A stretch of 64,000 bases of DNA from CAYSSJ01 sp964433675 (GTDB lineage: Bacteria; Cloacimonadota; Cloacimonadia; Cloacimonadales; TCS61). This document shows positions 1 through 10,409 of the stretch, one piece after another (position 1 is the stretch's first letter; the number at the start of each line of letters is the position of its first letter). Made by a program: the position numbers and the translations under genes. The DNA is taken from assembly GCA_964433675.1 (NCBI GenBank), contig CAYSSJ010000009.1, positions 45,907 through 109,906 on the forward strand, written 5' to 3'. Under the pieces are notes generated by a model. That model was not told the origin of the DNA. It did no database searches and was given only the letters and a program-made list of their open reading frames with translations.

Positions 1-74
1 TCTTTTTGAAAACAAAGATGAGCATAAAGAAAAATGATAGAAATATAAACTGAGGTGAGCAAAGGAGAAGCAGT

Positions 75-1427
75 ATGAGTGTAAATATCACCAAAGAACA
101 GTTGATAGATCTTCTCGAGATCAGTACATCCGAACAGTTAAAGGAGATCATTTATGATATTCATCCGGTCGATGTGCTCGATAGCATTGACGATTATGAA
201 GCTAATAAATATCTTTTGTTAAATAAACTCCCATTGGATTACATTGCCGATATCATCGACGAAGCAGAGTATGAGGATAAGTATGAGATATTACAGCTCT
301 TTCCTGCTCACAAACAAAAAATGATTATCAAAGAGATGGCATCGGACCAGTTAGTGGACTTATTGGAAACGATCTCTCCTGAGAAGGCAAAAAGACTTAT
401 CGAAGCTCTGGACGAGGAAGATGCCGAAGATGTAAAAGAACTGATGACTTATCATCCTGAAACTGCGGGCGGTATCATGGCAACAGAGTTTGCCATCATC
501 AAAGAAGACATGACAGTCGAAGATACTTTGGAATTCCTCAGAAGAGAGTCTGAAAATATAGAATCAGCTAACTACTTATATGTATTGGATCATGAACAGC
601 ATCTAAAAGGAGTGGCGTCTCTCAGAGATATTGCTACCAGTGATCCACAAATTGAGATCTCGGAAATTATGAATGAGAATGTGATCAGCATACCGGTAGA
701 TATGGATCAGGAATTGGTTGGTAGATTATTCCAGAAATACGGGCTTTCAAGTATGCCGGTTGTTGATGAAGATAATAAGATGCTTGGTATAATTACTTCC
801 GATGATATAATGGATGTGTTGAGAGATGAGAATACAGAAGACTTTGAAAAAATGGCGGCTTTGATCCATCATGAAGATCAATACTTGGAAACCAGCGTAA
901 TAAATTTGGCAAAAAAGAGGATTACTTGGCTTCTATTTTTGATGATCTCAGCAACTTTTACCGGCATTATTATCCAAGGATTCGAAGAAGCACTCGCCTC
1001 AGTAGTTATATTAGCTGCATTCATACCAATGTTGATGGATACCGGTGGTAATGCGGGTTCACAAACTGCTACTTTGATCATCCGTGGTATGGCGCTCGGT
1101 GAAGTGGAACTGAAAAACGTATTGCAAGTTTTGTTCAAAGAGTTGCGAGTAAGTATCATCGTTGGTTTTGGTTTGGCTGTGATCAATTATTTTAGAATAA
1201 TCTTACTCGATGGGACGGATAACCATCTCGTTGCCTTGACTGTGTCAATAGCATTGATGCTAACGATAATCATAGCCAAAACAGTGGGATGTGTGCTGCC
1301 TATCTTCGCTAAAATGGTAAAAGGAGACCCTGCGATAATGGCAGCTCCTATCATTACCACCATTGTTGATGCTTTGTCGCTAATGATATATTTTACTCTG
1401 GCTACTTGGATCCTTAAGATAGGTTAG
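75..1427 (+). CDS. mgtE: MgtE-family magnesium transporter
   Basis: This is a Mg2+ channel/transporter of the inner membrane. The 450-residue length matches the family. Residues 1-130 form the acidic MgtE N domain. Two CBS domains follow (about 131-255), which in this family sense cytosolic Mg2+ and gate the pore. The last 175 residues hold about five hydrophobic helices, with the family motif GGNAGSQTATLIIRG near residue 340. The ATG is preceded by AAAGGAGAA at good spacing. It converges on the GAPDH gene with only 9 bases between the stops, so it appears to be the end of a plus-strand unit that begins left of the window. Identification is secure from the CBS and pore motifs. Confidence 0.95.
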   Translation: MSVNITKEQLIDLLEISTSEQLKEIIYDIHPVDVLDSIDDYEANKYLLLNKLPLDYIADIIDEAEYEDKYEILQLFPAHKQKMIIKEMASDQLVDLLETISPEKAKRLIEALDEEDAEDVKELMTYHPETAGGIMATEFAIIKEDMTVEDTLEFLRRESENIESANYLYVLDHEQHLKGVASLRDIATSDPQIEISEIMNENVISIPVDMDQELVGRLFQKYGLSSMPVVDEDNKMLGIITSDDIMDVLRDENTEDFEKMAALIHHEDQYLETSVINLAKKRITWLLFLMISATFTGIIIQGFEEALASVVILAAFIPMLMDTGGNAGSQTATLIIRGMALGEVELKNVLQVLFKELRVSIIVGFGLAVINYFRIILLDGTDNHLVALTVSIALMLTIIIAKTVGCVLPIFAKMVKGDPAIMAAPIITTIVDALSLMIYFTLATWILKIG

Positions 1428-1436
1428 CGGATCCTC

Positions 1437-2690
1437 CTAATGTATCTGTTTATCGACATATATGGCAAGTTTGCCCAGTGAGTATACATAGCTGCCGAAT
1501 TCATTATCATACCAGCCGAATATCTTGGCATGCGTAACCGGGATCTCTATCTGCTTAGATTCATCCAAACCATAGGCAGTTAATACTTCCTTGGGCACAC
1601 TCATATAACCGGTTCGAGTGTGGGTTTGGTATCCTTCTATTATCACTGCCGCCTCTATCCCTTGCAGACAAGAAGAGACATTTTGTTTGTCTGTATAGAA
1701 GAGCAAGTCTTTTTGTGAACCTTTTGCTGCCTCTCTGAAAATATCATTGATCAAATCTTTATTTATCAGAGGTTCTTTGTTTTCCTTCATCGGTGAGTGA
1801 AAGGTAACATTAAGCAAAATCAGGGAGACAGTATTAGTGGGGATTCGAACTGAATCAGCCATGAAACCTATTCTTTGGATCTCGGGCAATACTTTTTCCA
1901 ATGCTTTAGCTGCACCGGTGGTAGAAAGGATAATATTGTTGAACACAGATCGGTTTTTCCTCAAATCACTCGCACCTGCTTTTGGCATGGAATCGAGTAT
2001 GCTCTGAGTATTTGTCGCTGCATGTATAGTAGCCATAGAGGCAGTAAGTATCCTCGAGGTATGTTCGGATTCCAACAACGGTTTTACCATATGTGCGAGC
2101 CCGGTAGTTGTACAAGAAGCAGCAGATAAAATATGATCATTGGTTGGATTGAACTCGGTATGATTGATCCCATAGACAAACATCTTACTATCGGGAGGCA
2201 TTTTTTGAGATGAATCTTTGATCTTGAAAGGTGCGCTTAAGATCACATGCTGAGCTCCTGATTCCAGATGACCACGCAAACTCCCTTTTGCTGAATTGGC
2301 ATCAACTGTCGGATCTACAAAAGCACCGGTACAATCTACTACCAATCTTACCCGATGTTTTGCCCAATCGATATTCTTCGGATTACGCTCACTGCGCAAA
2401 AATTTTACCGGAACACCATCGATATTGACTATCCCCTTTTCGCGATCAGTTATCTGAACATCAATATCTTTCCCGCGATAGCCATAGATAAATTTACCCA
2501 TCTCTCCATAAGTGGAATCGGTAAGTACCGAATGAATCATATCATCCAGACTTTTTCCGATCTCCCTGCCAACATTGACTACATAACCATCAAAATGACC
2601 TACGGAAATATGATACCACAAAGTCAACTTTCCAATACGTCCCGAACCATTAATCCCAAGTAGGTTTTTGTTTTCCAATGTAGTTTGCAT
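1437..2690 (-). CDS. gap: Glyceraldehyde-3-phosphate dehydrogenase, long form
   Basis: NAD(P)-dependent oxidation and phosphorylation of glyceraldehyde 3-phosphate, a cytosolic step of glycolysis. The Rossmann motif GINGSGRIG lies at residues 12-20, the catalytic Cys is C193 in SAASCTTTGLAH, and the general-base His is H223 in TIHAATNTQ. At 417 residues it is about 80 longer than ordinary GAPDH, with extra sequence in the N-terminal half around residues 25-110. This suggests one of the long divergent GAPDH groups, whose direction or cofactor may differ. The start has an AAGGAG Shine-Dalgarno. It lies 19 bases downstream of the dikinase-like gene and may be co-transcribed with it. The family is certain; the physiological direction is not. 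Confidence 0.9.
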   Translation of the reverse strand: MQTTLENKNLLGINGSGRIGKLTLWYHISVGHFDGYVVNVGREIGKSLDDMIHSVLTDSTYGEMGKFIYGYRGKDIDVQITDREKGIVNIDGVPVKFLRSERNPKNIDWAKHRVRLVVDCTGAFVDPTVDANSAKGSLRGHLESGAQHVILSAPFKIKDSSQKMPPDSKMFVYGINHTEFNPTNDHILSAASCTTTGLAHMVKPLLESEHTSRILTASMATIHAATNTQSILDSMPKAGASDLRKNRSVFNNIILSTTGAAKALEKVLPEIQRIGFMADSVRIPTNTVSLILLNVTFHSPMKENKEPLINKDLINDIFREAAKGSQKDLLFYTDKQNVSSCLQGIEAAVIIEGYQTHTRTGYMSVPKEVLTAYGLDESKQIEIPVTHAKIFGWYDNEFGSYVYSLGKLAIYVDKQIH

Positions 2691-2709
2691 AACGCACTCC
2701 TTTTATTTT

Positions 2710-5700
2710 TTATAACATAGTAAAATCGACATCTTCCAATTTGATCGGATAGTGTCCTTTATAAATATTGCCCAATCTACCGTCAATCGCAATTTTATCA
2801 CCTGTTTTAAATTTATATTTGTTTATCAGACAGGTTTTTTGAGTTTCCTGAACTTTGAGTTGTTTACAATTTACTACACACACTTTCCCCAGTCTTACGG
2901 CTGTAACGGCTGCATGTGAAGTAGAACCGCCTTTTCCTGTGAGCAATCCGTCACACTCGAAGATCATATTAATATCATCCGGCACAGTATCCGGTCTTAC
3001 CAGAATATGTTTCTCATTAGGATATTCTCTTTCGATCTTTTTCAAATCTTCCAAATCGAAGGCAAGTCGCCCATTTAGCGCACCGCCACCAATACCCATA
3101 CCTCTGCCCAATAGCACCATCTCCTTCTCATCGATATCGAAGATCATCAACTTATGTGCTTTTTTTATAACTTGATTTCGAGTCTGCAGGATATACAGAT
3201 CCTCCGGATTACTCGATTCAAATGTAAATTCGATTTCCTGATGGCTGAAATTGTATTTATCGATCATTATTTCTGCCAATTTGTGCAAACGTGAGTAAAT
3301 TTCGGGAAAATGTTTCTGCATAGATATGGCTGCACCATTGTAATTCTTTTCTTGGATTTCACTTATCGGCAGTGTATTTACCAAGCCTGAAACGACATCC
3401 TCGCCTTGACTGCACAAGGAAAAGTCTCCATACAGATTTACTCCCTGACGAGAAACTTTGGGATTGTATGTAAAGCTGACTCCTGTGCCTGAATCATCAT
3501 TTATATTGCCGAGAACCATTTTTTGGATAAGGACTGCAGTTCCCCATTCTTCAGAAATCTGCAAATACTTCCGATAAACTTTTGCTCGTTCTGAATACCA
3601 AGAATCAATTACCGATAGAATACTAAACCTGAGCTGTAAATAAGGATCAGATTCGAAGTAAATATCGCGTTTGTCCAAAAGCTCTTTGTAAGCATAGGCA
3701 ATCGTACGCATCTGCTCTGGAGTAAATTGAATCTTCAGAGCAACCTTATACTTCTTTTTATATTCCAAAATCAAAGCATCAAATTCATCTCTTTGGATGC
3801 CATGTGCCATTCCCCAACTTTGTATAAAGCGCCGATAACAATCCCAAGCTGTCCAACCGTAGTTATATTGTTTACACAAAATTTCTGCAAACTCGTCGTT
3901 CATGCCGACATTGAGGAATGTATTCATTGCACCGGGCATAGAAATAGCGCTGCCGGATCGTACCGATAGAAGCAGTGGTTTGGTAGGATCACCATAAGAA
4001 AGACCGGTGATCTTCTCTAATTTTTGTACATATTTCCTGACAAGATCATCGATCTCGGCACTCATATTTTTGTTTCCCAAGATTGCTTCCCTATATCTAA
4101 AAAGTTCGGTAGTCAAGACAAAACCGGGTGGTATTGGGAAATCATAGCTATACAGTTTTTTCAGATAATATGCTTTTGCTCCCAGAAAGATCTGGTTATC
4201 CAAATGTTTGTTTTCTTTATACAATGGACTGCAGATCAAATCGGGGTCATAACTCATCACGCTGTTAATGATCTGTGGTGTGTAGGTATCCACCATTACC
4301 CGTAAAGTAGAGAGAATGCTGGAGACAAAGTTGTCAAGTGCCTGAACCAAGAATGTCGAGGATAACAATTCTCGATAAAACTCTTCAGATTTTTTATGTA
4401 TCAGCTCGTGCACTTCGATTTCGTTCAGTCTATTCTCCTCATCAAAGATTTGGGGGATTACAATTTTGAGGTGGTTATCATAAATTCTGATAAAGTACTC
4501 GTTGATGATCTCTTTTATACTATGTGCCATAAACTGAAAAATATTGATATACTGATCTAGAGTGAAACTTGATGATCTAAGGCTATAGCGGAGCATTTCC
4601 AGATTTGACTGTAAATTTTGATTGTTGATCCCATCAATTTGGAGACCTGAGTTGAACAATTCCAATATAGTGCAAATCTTTCTAAGTGTTTTGGCAGTGA
4701 TATAAGATAGATTAACTTCTTTAACCAATTCTTCGAAATAGCAAGAGACTAATTTTTCCATCCTGAAAGTAAGCCCCAAAGCTTCAAATTTTGGTTCGCG
4801 ATAATTGCCATACATAGATGGTATGCCTGCTGCTATGTGCCGTTTGTAATAAATATCTTCGCGAGCTTTAGTCTTCTCTTCGGATAATATGACCGCTTTC
4901 AAATGATCCATACAAGAAAAAAGCATTTTCAAGGCTTCCACCCGATCAATAGTTTCCATGCTTACTCTCAGTTTATTGATCTCTTGCTCAGATATTAGGT
5001 TAGATTGCTTTAAAAGTGGGATTATATCTTTTGCATCAAATGAATATTTTTCTTGGAGCAGACTATGGATATGCAATAGATAAAGTATCCGCTTGGCATT
5101 CAGATCATCATTATCAGCGATTTGTTTCAATGTGACTTCGATAGTTTCTACTTCGTATTCCAAAAGAGCGTTCACTTTGCATCTCAAGGTAGAGCATAGA
5201 GAATGGATCAGTTTATGGATCGGCATAAACCACTCACCATTTAGATTGACAGTAGCCAATACATCATCCGGGATAAAACCTTCCAGTAATGATATGTCTC
5301 CCTGATACCAAAACTCCAAAATTCGGGCAGTTAATTCTATATGAGTATTGTTACTCTCCGTATGAGTTTGTTTCCTCAAAAAATGGATGATCCTATCATT
5401 CCTATTTGCCAGCTCATCTATTTCAGTAGTAATGTCTCGCAGTTTACCTTCTGCTCCGATCTCATTGAAATATATCGGAAATATTCTGGTTAGTTGTTTG
5501 ATCTGTTTGAAAAACGGGGCGACATTTGAATTCAATAATTTGGTGATATCTCTTTGAAAGAGGTCGGTATCTGATATGAAGATACCGCCCAGTCGAAGCT
5601 GTAAGATCAAAGCATACAAGAGATCTTTGAATTTTATCATATCCAGCTCGATCAGCTCGAGATAAGTTCGTATAAACTTAAGGTGATTTCTATCGACTAT

Positions 5701-6813
5701 AAGCTGCCAATCATTATCGATCTCGACTTTTTTGATATAAACAAACCCGAATTGGATCAATTTATCATTAAAATAGTCGATCACCTCCTGATGTTGGTTG
5801 CCGATATATTCTTTTCCCAATGTGAGTATGCAATCTAAGATTGTGCTCATATTCGTTAGTTTCAATTCATCAAATTGTTGGAAAATCGAATCGATAAAAT
5901 TAAATACACCATCCCCTTCCAATTCATCTTGAACTCTGCGTAGCAATCTATTCAAATCCCACATCAGATGATTTTTCAGATGCGTCATCCCCGCTAAATG
6001 CAAGAGATAGAATATGTAATAGATCTTATCCAACACCGTGTCGAACTGATCGGTAAACCTACGATAAGAAGTTGCAATTTCATTATAAAATATTATCTTG
6101 CACAAATCTTCCCAACCATCGGCCGCTTCCAATCTATCTCTGAGACTATCAAAAAACATAGTGCCGATCTTGTCGATCCTATCGCTATAATCACGTTGGA
6201 ACAAATGCTGTTTATTCTGATACCACTTGTTTATATTCGTCGTTGTTTCCCAATACGATATAGTTAGCTCCAAAACTTCCCGCATCAGCTTTGTTACCCG
6301 ATTTCTAAAATTTTCGTTCTTTGATAGAGTATTTAGATGGGTTTTCAGATATCCTGAGCTTTTTATATACAACTCTTCTTGATTGGAGAAATTATCTTCT
6401 AAAATGGAGAAAACCTTATCTATGATTTTATCTGAAACATCCTCTTTGTTAGATAAAACTCCGATAAATTCAATGAGAGTTTGAACTAACCGTTCTTTTT
6501 GAACCTCATCAAATTCGATTTTAAATAGGGTTGAGAAGAAATCTGCCAAACTCTCTAATGCTGTGCCCGATTCTTGATGAGAAAGATAAAACCATAGATC
6601 GTCCAATGCAATTCTACGCAATAATTCGATTATGACCTGATAGTTTTTATAAGGATGGTTAAACTCTAACAAAAACTCTTTAGTCCGTTTGTGTATACCA
6701 AAGTAATCAGCAGACAATTGCAGGAATGCTAAATGTTCCGGTGGGATTTCGATATCTCTTTTGGTTTCAGCTATATTTGCTTCCAAAGCTTTTGATGAGA
6801 ATTGTTCTTTCAT
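2710..6813 (-). CDS. Large PPDK-like dikinase (ATP-grasp plus phosphohistidine domain, no PEP barrel)
   Basis: A 1367-residue protein. The first ~860 residues are helical-looking and I do not recognise them. From about residue 865 a pyruvate-phosphate-dikinase-type ATP-grasp domain begins (LGAKAYYLKKL, then PPGFVLTTE), with the nucleotide-binding stretch VRSGSAISMPGAMNT. The phosphohistidine swivelling domain is at the C-terminus, with the likely phosphorylated His near residue 1300 in GGSTSHAAVTAVRLGK. The protein ends there, so the PEP/pyruvate-binding TIM barrel of PPDK and PEP synthase is missing. Rifampin phosphotransferase and glucan water dikinases also lack that barrel and move phosphate from ATP via His to another acceptor. 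By analogy the N-terminal region may bind the acceptor. It sits 3 bases after the PP2C gene, so co-expression is expected. The substrate is unknown. Confidence 0.75.
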   Translation of the reverse strand: MKEQFSSKALEANIAETKRDIEIPPEHLAFLQLSADYFGIHKRTKEFLLEFNHPYKNYQVIIELLRRIALDDLWFYLSHQESGTALESLADFFSTLFKIEFDEVQKERLVQTLIEFIGVLSNKEDVSDKIIDKVFSILEDNFSNQEELYIKSSGYLKTHLNTLSKNENFRNRVTKLMREVLELTISYWETTTNINKWYQNKQHLFQRDYSDRIDKIGTMFFDSLRDRLEAADGWEDLCKIIFYNEIATSYRRFTDQFDTVLDKIYYIFYLLHLAGMTHLKNHLMWDLNRLLRRVQDELEGDGVFNFIDSIFQQFDELKLTNMSTILDCILTLGKEYIGNQHQEVIDYFNDKLIQFGFVYIKKVEIDNDWQLIVDRNHLKFIRTYLELIELDMIKFKDLLYALILQLRLGGIFISDTDLFQRDITKLLNSNVAPFFKQIKQLTRIFPIYFNEIGAEGKLRDITTEIDELANRNDRIIHFLRKQTHTESNNTHIELTARILEFWYQGDISLLEGFIPDDVLATVNLNGEWFMPIHKLIHSLCSTLRCKVNALLEYEVETIEVTLKQIADNDDLNAKRILYLLHIHSLLQEKYSFDAKDIIPLLKQSNLISEQEINKLRVSMETIDRVEALKMLFSCMDHLKAVILSEEKTKAREDIYYKRHIAAGIPSMYGNYREPKFEALGLTFRMEKLVSCYFEELVKEVNLSYITAKTLRKICTILELFNSGLQIDGINNQNLQSNLEMLRYSLRSSSFTLDQYINIFQFMAHSIKEIINEYFIRIYDNHLKIVIPQIFDEENRLNEIEVHELIHKKSEEFYRELLSSTFLVQALDNFVSSILSTLRVMVDTYTPQIINSVMSYDPDLICSPLYKENKHLDNQIFLGAKAYYLKKLYSYDFPIPPGFVLTTELFRYREAILGNKNMSAEIDDLVRKYVQKLEKITGLSYGDPTKPLLLSVRSGSAISMPGAMNTFLNVGMNDEFAEILCKQYNYGWTAWDCYRRFIQSWGMAHGIQRDEFDALILEYKKKYKVALKIQFTPEQMRTIAYAYKELLDKRDIYFESDPYLQLRFSILSVIDSWYSERAKVYRKYLQISEEWGTAVLIQKMVLGNINDDSGTGVSFTYNPKVSRQGVNLYGDFSLCSQGEDVVSGLVNTLPISEIQEKNYNGAAISMQKHFPEIYSRLHKLAEIMIDKYNFSHQEIEFTFESSNPEDLYILQTRNQVIKKAHKLMIFDIDEKEMVLLGRGMGIGGGALNGRLAFDLEDLKKIEREYPNEKHILVRPDTVPDDINMIFECDGLLTGKGGSTSHAAVTAVRLGKVCVVNCKQLKVQETQKTCLINKYKFKTGDKIAIDGRLGNIYKGHYPIKLEDVDFTML

Positions 6814-6816
6814 TTT

Positions 6817-7551
6817 TTATCCTTTTGCATTGATTTCTACCATGAGCACGGTAATATCATCATCGCTTTTATTAGCCAGTGCTTTCTCGATCATTTTCTC
6901 TACTTTTTGTTGAGCATCTATAGATTCGGATAGAATAGCGTGAATCTTATCGTCAGTTAGATAATCAGTCAAACCATCTGTACATAAGAGGTAGGTTTGG
7001 TTTTCATTTATCTTCTGCTCATTAGTATGTACAAAAACATCTCTGTTCAGTGCCATAGCAGCTGTTAACAGGTTTTTACGTGGATAATCGAGGATTTCAT
7101 CTTTGGTCAGCAAACCTTGTTTGTATAGTTCCCAAGCTTCAGAATCATCTTCGGTTACCTGTCGAAAACCTTCATCGAGCAGATAGATTCTACTATCTCC
7201 CACGCTGGCACAGTAAGCAGTATCTGGGGTTATCAAAAGAGCTACCATAGTTGTGCCCATCCCCACTAAATCCGGATTTGCATTAGCTTTATTATAAAGA
7301 GTATTGTTTGTTTTTTTGACAGCTTCTATGAGCCATTTAGAGGGAGAGTTTTTATCATAGTTATTCTCGAATTCATCCGCTAACAATCCGACACAATTAC
7401 TGCTTGCAACCTCTCCTCCATTATGCCCCCCCATACCATCACAAACTATGAAAAGAGAGGCGTCTTCTCCGAGGTAAGATATGCGGTAACTGTCTTGGTT
7501 TACAAAACGTGTTCTTCCTTTGACTGATTTACCGCTATGCCTTATCTTCAT
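6817..7551 (-). CDS. PP2C-family serine/threonine protein phosphatase
   Basis: A compact, soluble metal-dependent phosphatase of 244 residues, the usual size for stand-alone bacterial PP2C/Stp enzymes. Family motifs are all present: RxxNQDS near residue 18 (RFVNQDS), the metal-binding CDGMGGHNGGEVAS around 38-51, VGDSRIYLL near 117, LLCTDGLTDYL near 189 and the final Asp motif KSDDDITVLMVE. Stp-type enzymes dephosphorylate targets of Hanks-type kinases, but no such kinase lies in this window. The stop is 3 bases before the start of the dikinase-like gene, so the phosphatase and that enzyme probably form one functional unit. The start is supported by an AGGGAG ribosome-binding site. Confidence 0.93.
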   Translation of the reverse strand: MKIRHSGKSVKGRTRFVNQDSYRISYLGEDASLFIVCDGMGGHNGGEVASSNCVGLLADEFENNYDKNSPSKWLIEAVKKTNNTLYNKANANPDLVGMGTTMVALLITPDTAYCASVGDSRIYLLDEGFRQVTEDDSEAWELYKQGLLTKDEILDYPRKNLLTAAMALNRDVFVHTNEQKINENQTYLLCTDGLTDYLTDDKIHAILSESIDAQQKVEKMIEKALANKSDDDITVLMVEINAKG

Positions 7552-7720
7552 AACTCCCTCTTCCCGGTTTTCATCATCATTTATCAGAAAGGATATTTAT
7601 AATCTCAAGTGCAATTGTCAAGGATAATGTGCCGACCGAAAGACAGAAATAAAACGTGGTTTCTTAAACTTATTGTTCTAAAACTTATTAATAATCTTAA
7701 CCGCGCAGAATATCAGAAGA

Positions 7721-9625
7721 TTAAAATGATGCTATAGACTCATCTTCAGTCAATAAAAGTTTTCTAAATCTCAGAAGTAAACGTTCTGCTTTGCTCATCT
7801 CAAATAATTCATCTCGTACTCTTGATGCCAAACCGGGATAGTCTGTAATAATGCCATCTACACCAAGCTCTATCATCTCTGCAATCGAATCTGCACTGTT
7901 AACTGTCCAACCATATACCTCCATATTATTTGCTCGTGCTCTTCGGATAGTTGTGGGCGAAATGTTACGATGATTAATTATCAGTACATCTACAGGTAAT
8001 TGTTTCATATCGCCCAGGGTAATTGCAGAGACAAAGCCGGTTTTTATTCTATCATTCAATTCTCTTACTCTTTGCAGAGGATTCATACGTAAGGACATAA
8101 TCATGATCTCTTCCTCTAGATTGCTTTCATTTACAAGGCGCACTACTTCATCAGCCAAATCCGGCTCTGAATTATAGTATTTTAATTCTATCATAAGCTT
8201 TATCCTATCTTCAGCTCTTTCGATAAAATCCTGTAAAGTCGCTATCTTTCTTTCCGCAGGATCGGTGCCATCATTCGGAATCTGCACAAGATGAGCTATA
8301 TCACGGTATCTGACCTGGGAGATACGCCTTGGATCACGTGCCACTCTCATAAGGTCAACATCATGGACAACTACTATTCTTTTGTCACGCGTAAACTGCA
8401 CATCGATCTCTGAGTAATCAGCACCTTGTTCGATAGCTAATTCCAGGGCAGCGAGTGTGTTTTCGGGTGCCGGTGGCGGACCTCCTCTATGTGCTGCGAT
8501 TTTCACATCCTGCAATTCTGGTATGCGATCCAACATAATTCCGCTTAAAATTATACTACCTATCAACAGAATGGCCGATATGGGGATGAGATACCTGAGC
8601 TTAATCAAAGGCGAGAGTTTTTCTACGGTTTGCATTCTCATTTCTCGGATCTTAGGAGCTATGGGAGCAGCACTATGCAGGTCGGTATCATCATAATAGT
8701 ATTTGGTGATCAGGGTAGAAACAAAAGAAAAACCCAAAAAGGATACGATAGTCCCAACAATCACAGACACAAGCAGATAAAATCCGGATGTTAGTACGAT
8801 CAATCTGAGAGAAATAGAGAGGGCTGCGACCAATCTAATCAAAAGGGAAGCTACAAGATAAAGTGCTGCATCCAATATCAATGTCGCCAATAACCATATT
8901 CCAGCGGAGATGATAATCAGCCTAAAAAATCTGGCACTGCGATCTTTTGCCAAATACCAAGAGCGCAAAAATGCTTTGCGCAAGGATTTGTAACCATGCA
9001 AATATGCGGGAATAGTCATTATACTACGAATCACCAAATAGAAAGCCGCAGCAAACCATATAAGACACCAACCTATAGTAACTATGATGGTATGATACCA
9101 TTCAGCCGGCTGTGCACTCAGGTAATAATTTATATCATGCTCACCCAGAAATAACAAGTATATCACATAGATGCCAACAATGAGGAAAACTAATAAAAAC
9201 AGCATGGCAGAAACAGCAAACAAACAGAGCTTTGCCAATGTCGGTATTCTACCCAATAGTATCAAAAAAGTGTGAAACACACTGGTTTTGTAACCTTCTC
9301 GGACATCGGAGATGATCTGGAAAATACCGGCATATCGGATTATTATTCCCATCATGATCAGAATAAGTGCCAGTAAAATATAACCTATACCGGACGGTGA
9401 TTGCAGCCAAGATATCAATTCCATGTTGCTTACTACCAATTGCCCACCACGAAAAATCTGCATGCTCAGCAGTGTAGAAGATATTGGCGTTAGAATGATG
9501 CCTATAAAGATAGAAACAATAAGTAACCAGGCAAACATTGGTTGCCAGAGCTGAATAACCCTTCGCCATGATAATAACAGTGTACTATCTAACAAATACT
9601 TTTTCAATTTATTTAACGCTTTCAT
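7721..9625 (-). CDS. Membrane-anchored glycerophosphodiester phosphodiesterase
   Basis: The N-terminal ~320 residues carry about eight hydrophobic segments and resemble the glycerophosphoryl diester phosphodiesterase membrane domain. The C-terminal ~250 residues are a GDPD catalytic domain. It begins AAHRGGPPPAPENTLAAL, followed by EIDVQFTRDKRIVVVHD, which supply the catalytic His pair and the metal-binding Glu/Asp residues. MIELKYY and the late motif GVDGIITDYPGLA complete the fold. Enzymes of this class release glycerol phosphate and an alcohol from lipid headgroups or glycerophosphodiesters. The membrane domain suggests action at the cytoplasmic membrane. It is 53 bases from GrpB and 169 bases from the PP2C gene, with no recognisable element in the latter gap. 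Confidence 0.9.
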   Translation of the reverse strand: MKALNKLKKYLLDSTLLLSWRRVIQLWQPMFAWLLIVSIFIGIILTPISSTLLSMQIFRGGQLVVSNMELISWLQSPSGIGYILLALILIMMGIIIRYAGIFQIISDVREGYKTSVFHTFLILLGRIPTLAKLCLFAVSAMLFLLVFLIVGIYVIYLLFLGEHDINYYLSAQPAEWYHTIIVTIGWCLIWFAAAFYLVIRSIMTIPAYLHGYKSLRKAFLRSWYLAKDRSARFFRLIIISAGIWLLATLILDAALYLVASLLIRLVAALSISLRLIVLTSGFYLLVSVIVGTIVSFLGFSFVSTLITKYYYDDTDLHSAAPIAPKIREMRMQTVEKLSPLIKLRYLIPISAILLIGSIILSGIMLDRIPELQDVKIAAHRGGPPPAPENTLAALELAIEQGADYSEIDVQFTRDKRIVVVHDVDLMRVARDPRRISQVRYRDIAHLVQIPNDGTDPAERKIATLQDFIERAEDRIKLMIELKYYNSEPDLADEVVRLVNESNLEEEIMIMSLRMNPLQRVRELNDRIKTGFVSAITLGDMKQLPVDVLIINHRNISPTTIRRARANNMEVYGWTVNSADSIAEMIELGVDGIITDYPGLASRVRDELFEMSKAERLLLRFRKLLLTEDESIASF

Positions 9626-9678
9626 AATTCTGTCGTAACATTATTATGCAATAATAACATTATTTAATAATCCCTTTT

Positions 9679-10209
9679 CTATCCCTCTTTGCTTTCCATC
9701 TGTTTTAGTATTTTTTTGATAAACTCGTCTTTGCCATTGGTATATTCTTCTCTATTGTCTGGGAAACGTTTTTGAAGATTTAATTTAAGGTTTTCATATT
9801 CTTTTGCAGTTTCCATATCTTTTCGTAAAAAATCACGGAATTTAATATGCGAAATCCAGATAGGATTATCAATTGCCATCATATGAACATGGAATTTCAC
9901 GATTTCTGTATCCGGTTTGAAAAAAAACCGCCCGCTATTTTCCTGTTCACCTTTGTAGATGTAGCCGATTTTCTTCATTGGTTCTATGGTCTTCTCGATA
10001 TCATTTGCATTTCTGAGGGCTACAGCAATATCTATAATCGGTTTAGCATAAATATTCTCTATCGCTGTACTGCCTATATGTTCGATTGCGCATATGTATG
10101 GTCTGATAGCATTGCTTATCTTCTCCCTCTCCCGCTGGTAAGCAACTTTCCATGCCGATGTGTAGTTGAGTAGTTTAACTTCATTGTCCGCCAGCCCCAG
10201 TTTATTCAT
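9679..10209 (-). CDS. GrpB family protein (nucleotidyltransferase-like, UPF0157)
   Basis: A 176-residue protein with the GrpB signature: an N-terminal SAWKVAYQREREKI segment, then IEHIGSTAIENIYAKPIIDIAVAL. The GST...KPIID part matches the nucleotidyltransferase-like core of the family. FHVHMMA follows near residue 110. Biochemical function of the family is poorly established, and some members are fused to dephospho-CoA kinase. It is the first gene of the minus-strand group, divergent from the M16 peptidase across a 200-base promoter region. No specific regulatory signal was recognised there. Confidence 0.85.
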   Translation of the reverse strand: MNKLGLADNEVKLLNYTSAWKVAYQREREKISNAIRPYICAIEHIGSTAIENIYAKPIIDIAVALRNANDIEKTIEPMKKIGYIYKGEQENSGRFFFKPDTEIVKFHVHMMAIDNPIWISHIKFRDFLRKDMETAKEYENLKLNLQKRFPDNREEYTNGKDEFIKKILKQMESKEG

Positions 10210-10409
10210 ATTTTCCTCAATCTTTTTTAAAAATATAAATCCAAGGGTTATATTGCTGTCAATGATTTTTGTGTGGAGAAACTGCTAATTACAATTTAAT
10301 TAATGAAATTAACCATTCTACCTCACTTCTCTCAGCTAATTATTCCCCACTTTGGAATGAAACATGCTTTCAAAAGGATAAATAAATCGTAAATTTATGG
10401 AGGAAATCG

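Noticed and set aside
1403..1445. Terminator between mgtE and gap
   Set aside because: Two GGATCC palindromes occur near the junction, but no stable hairpin with a U-run is present in the nine-base gap.
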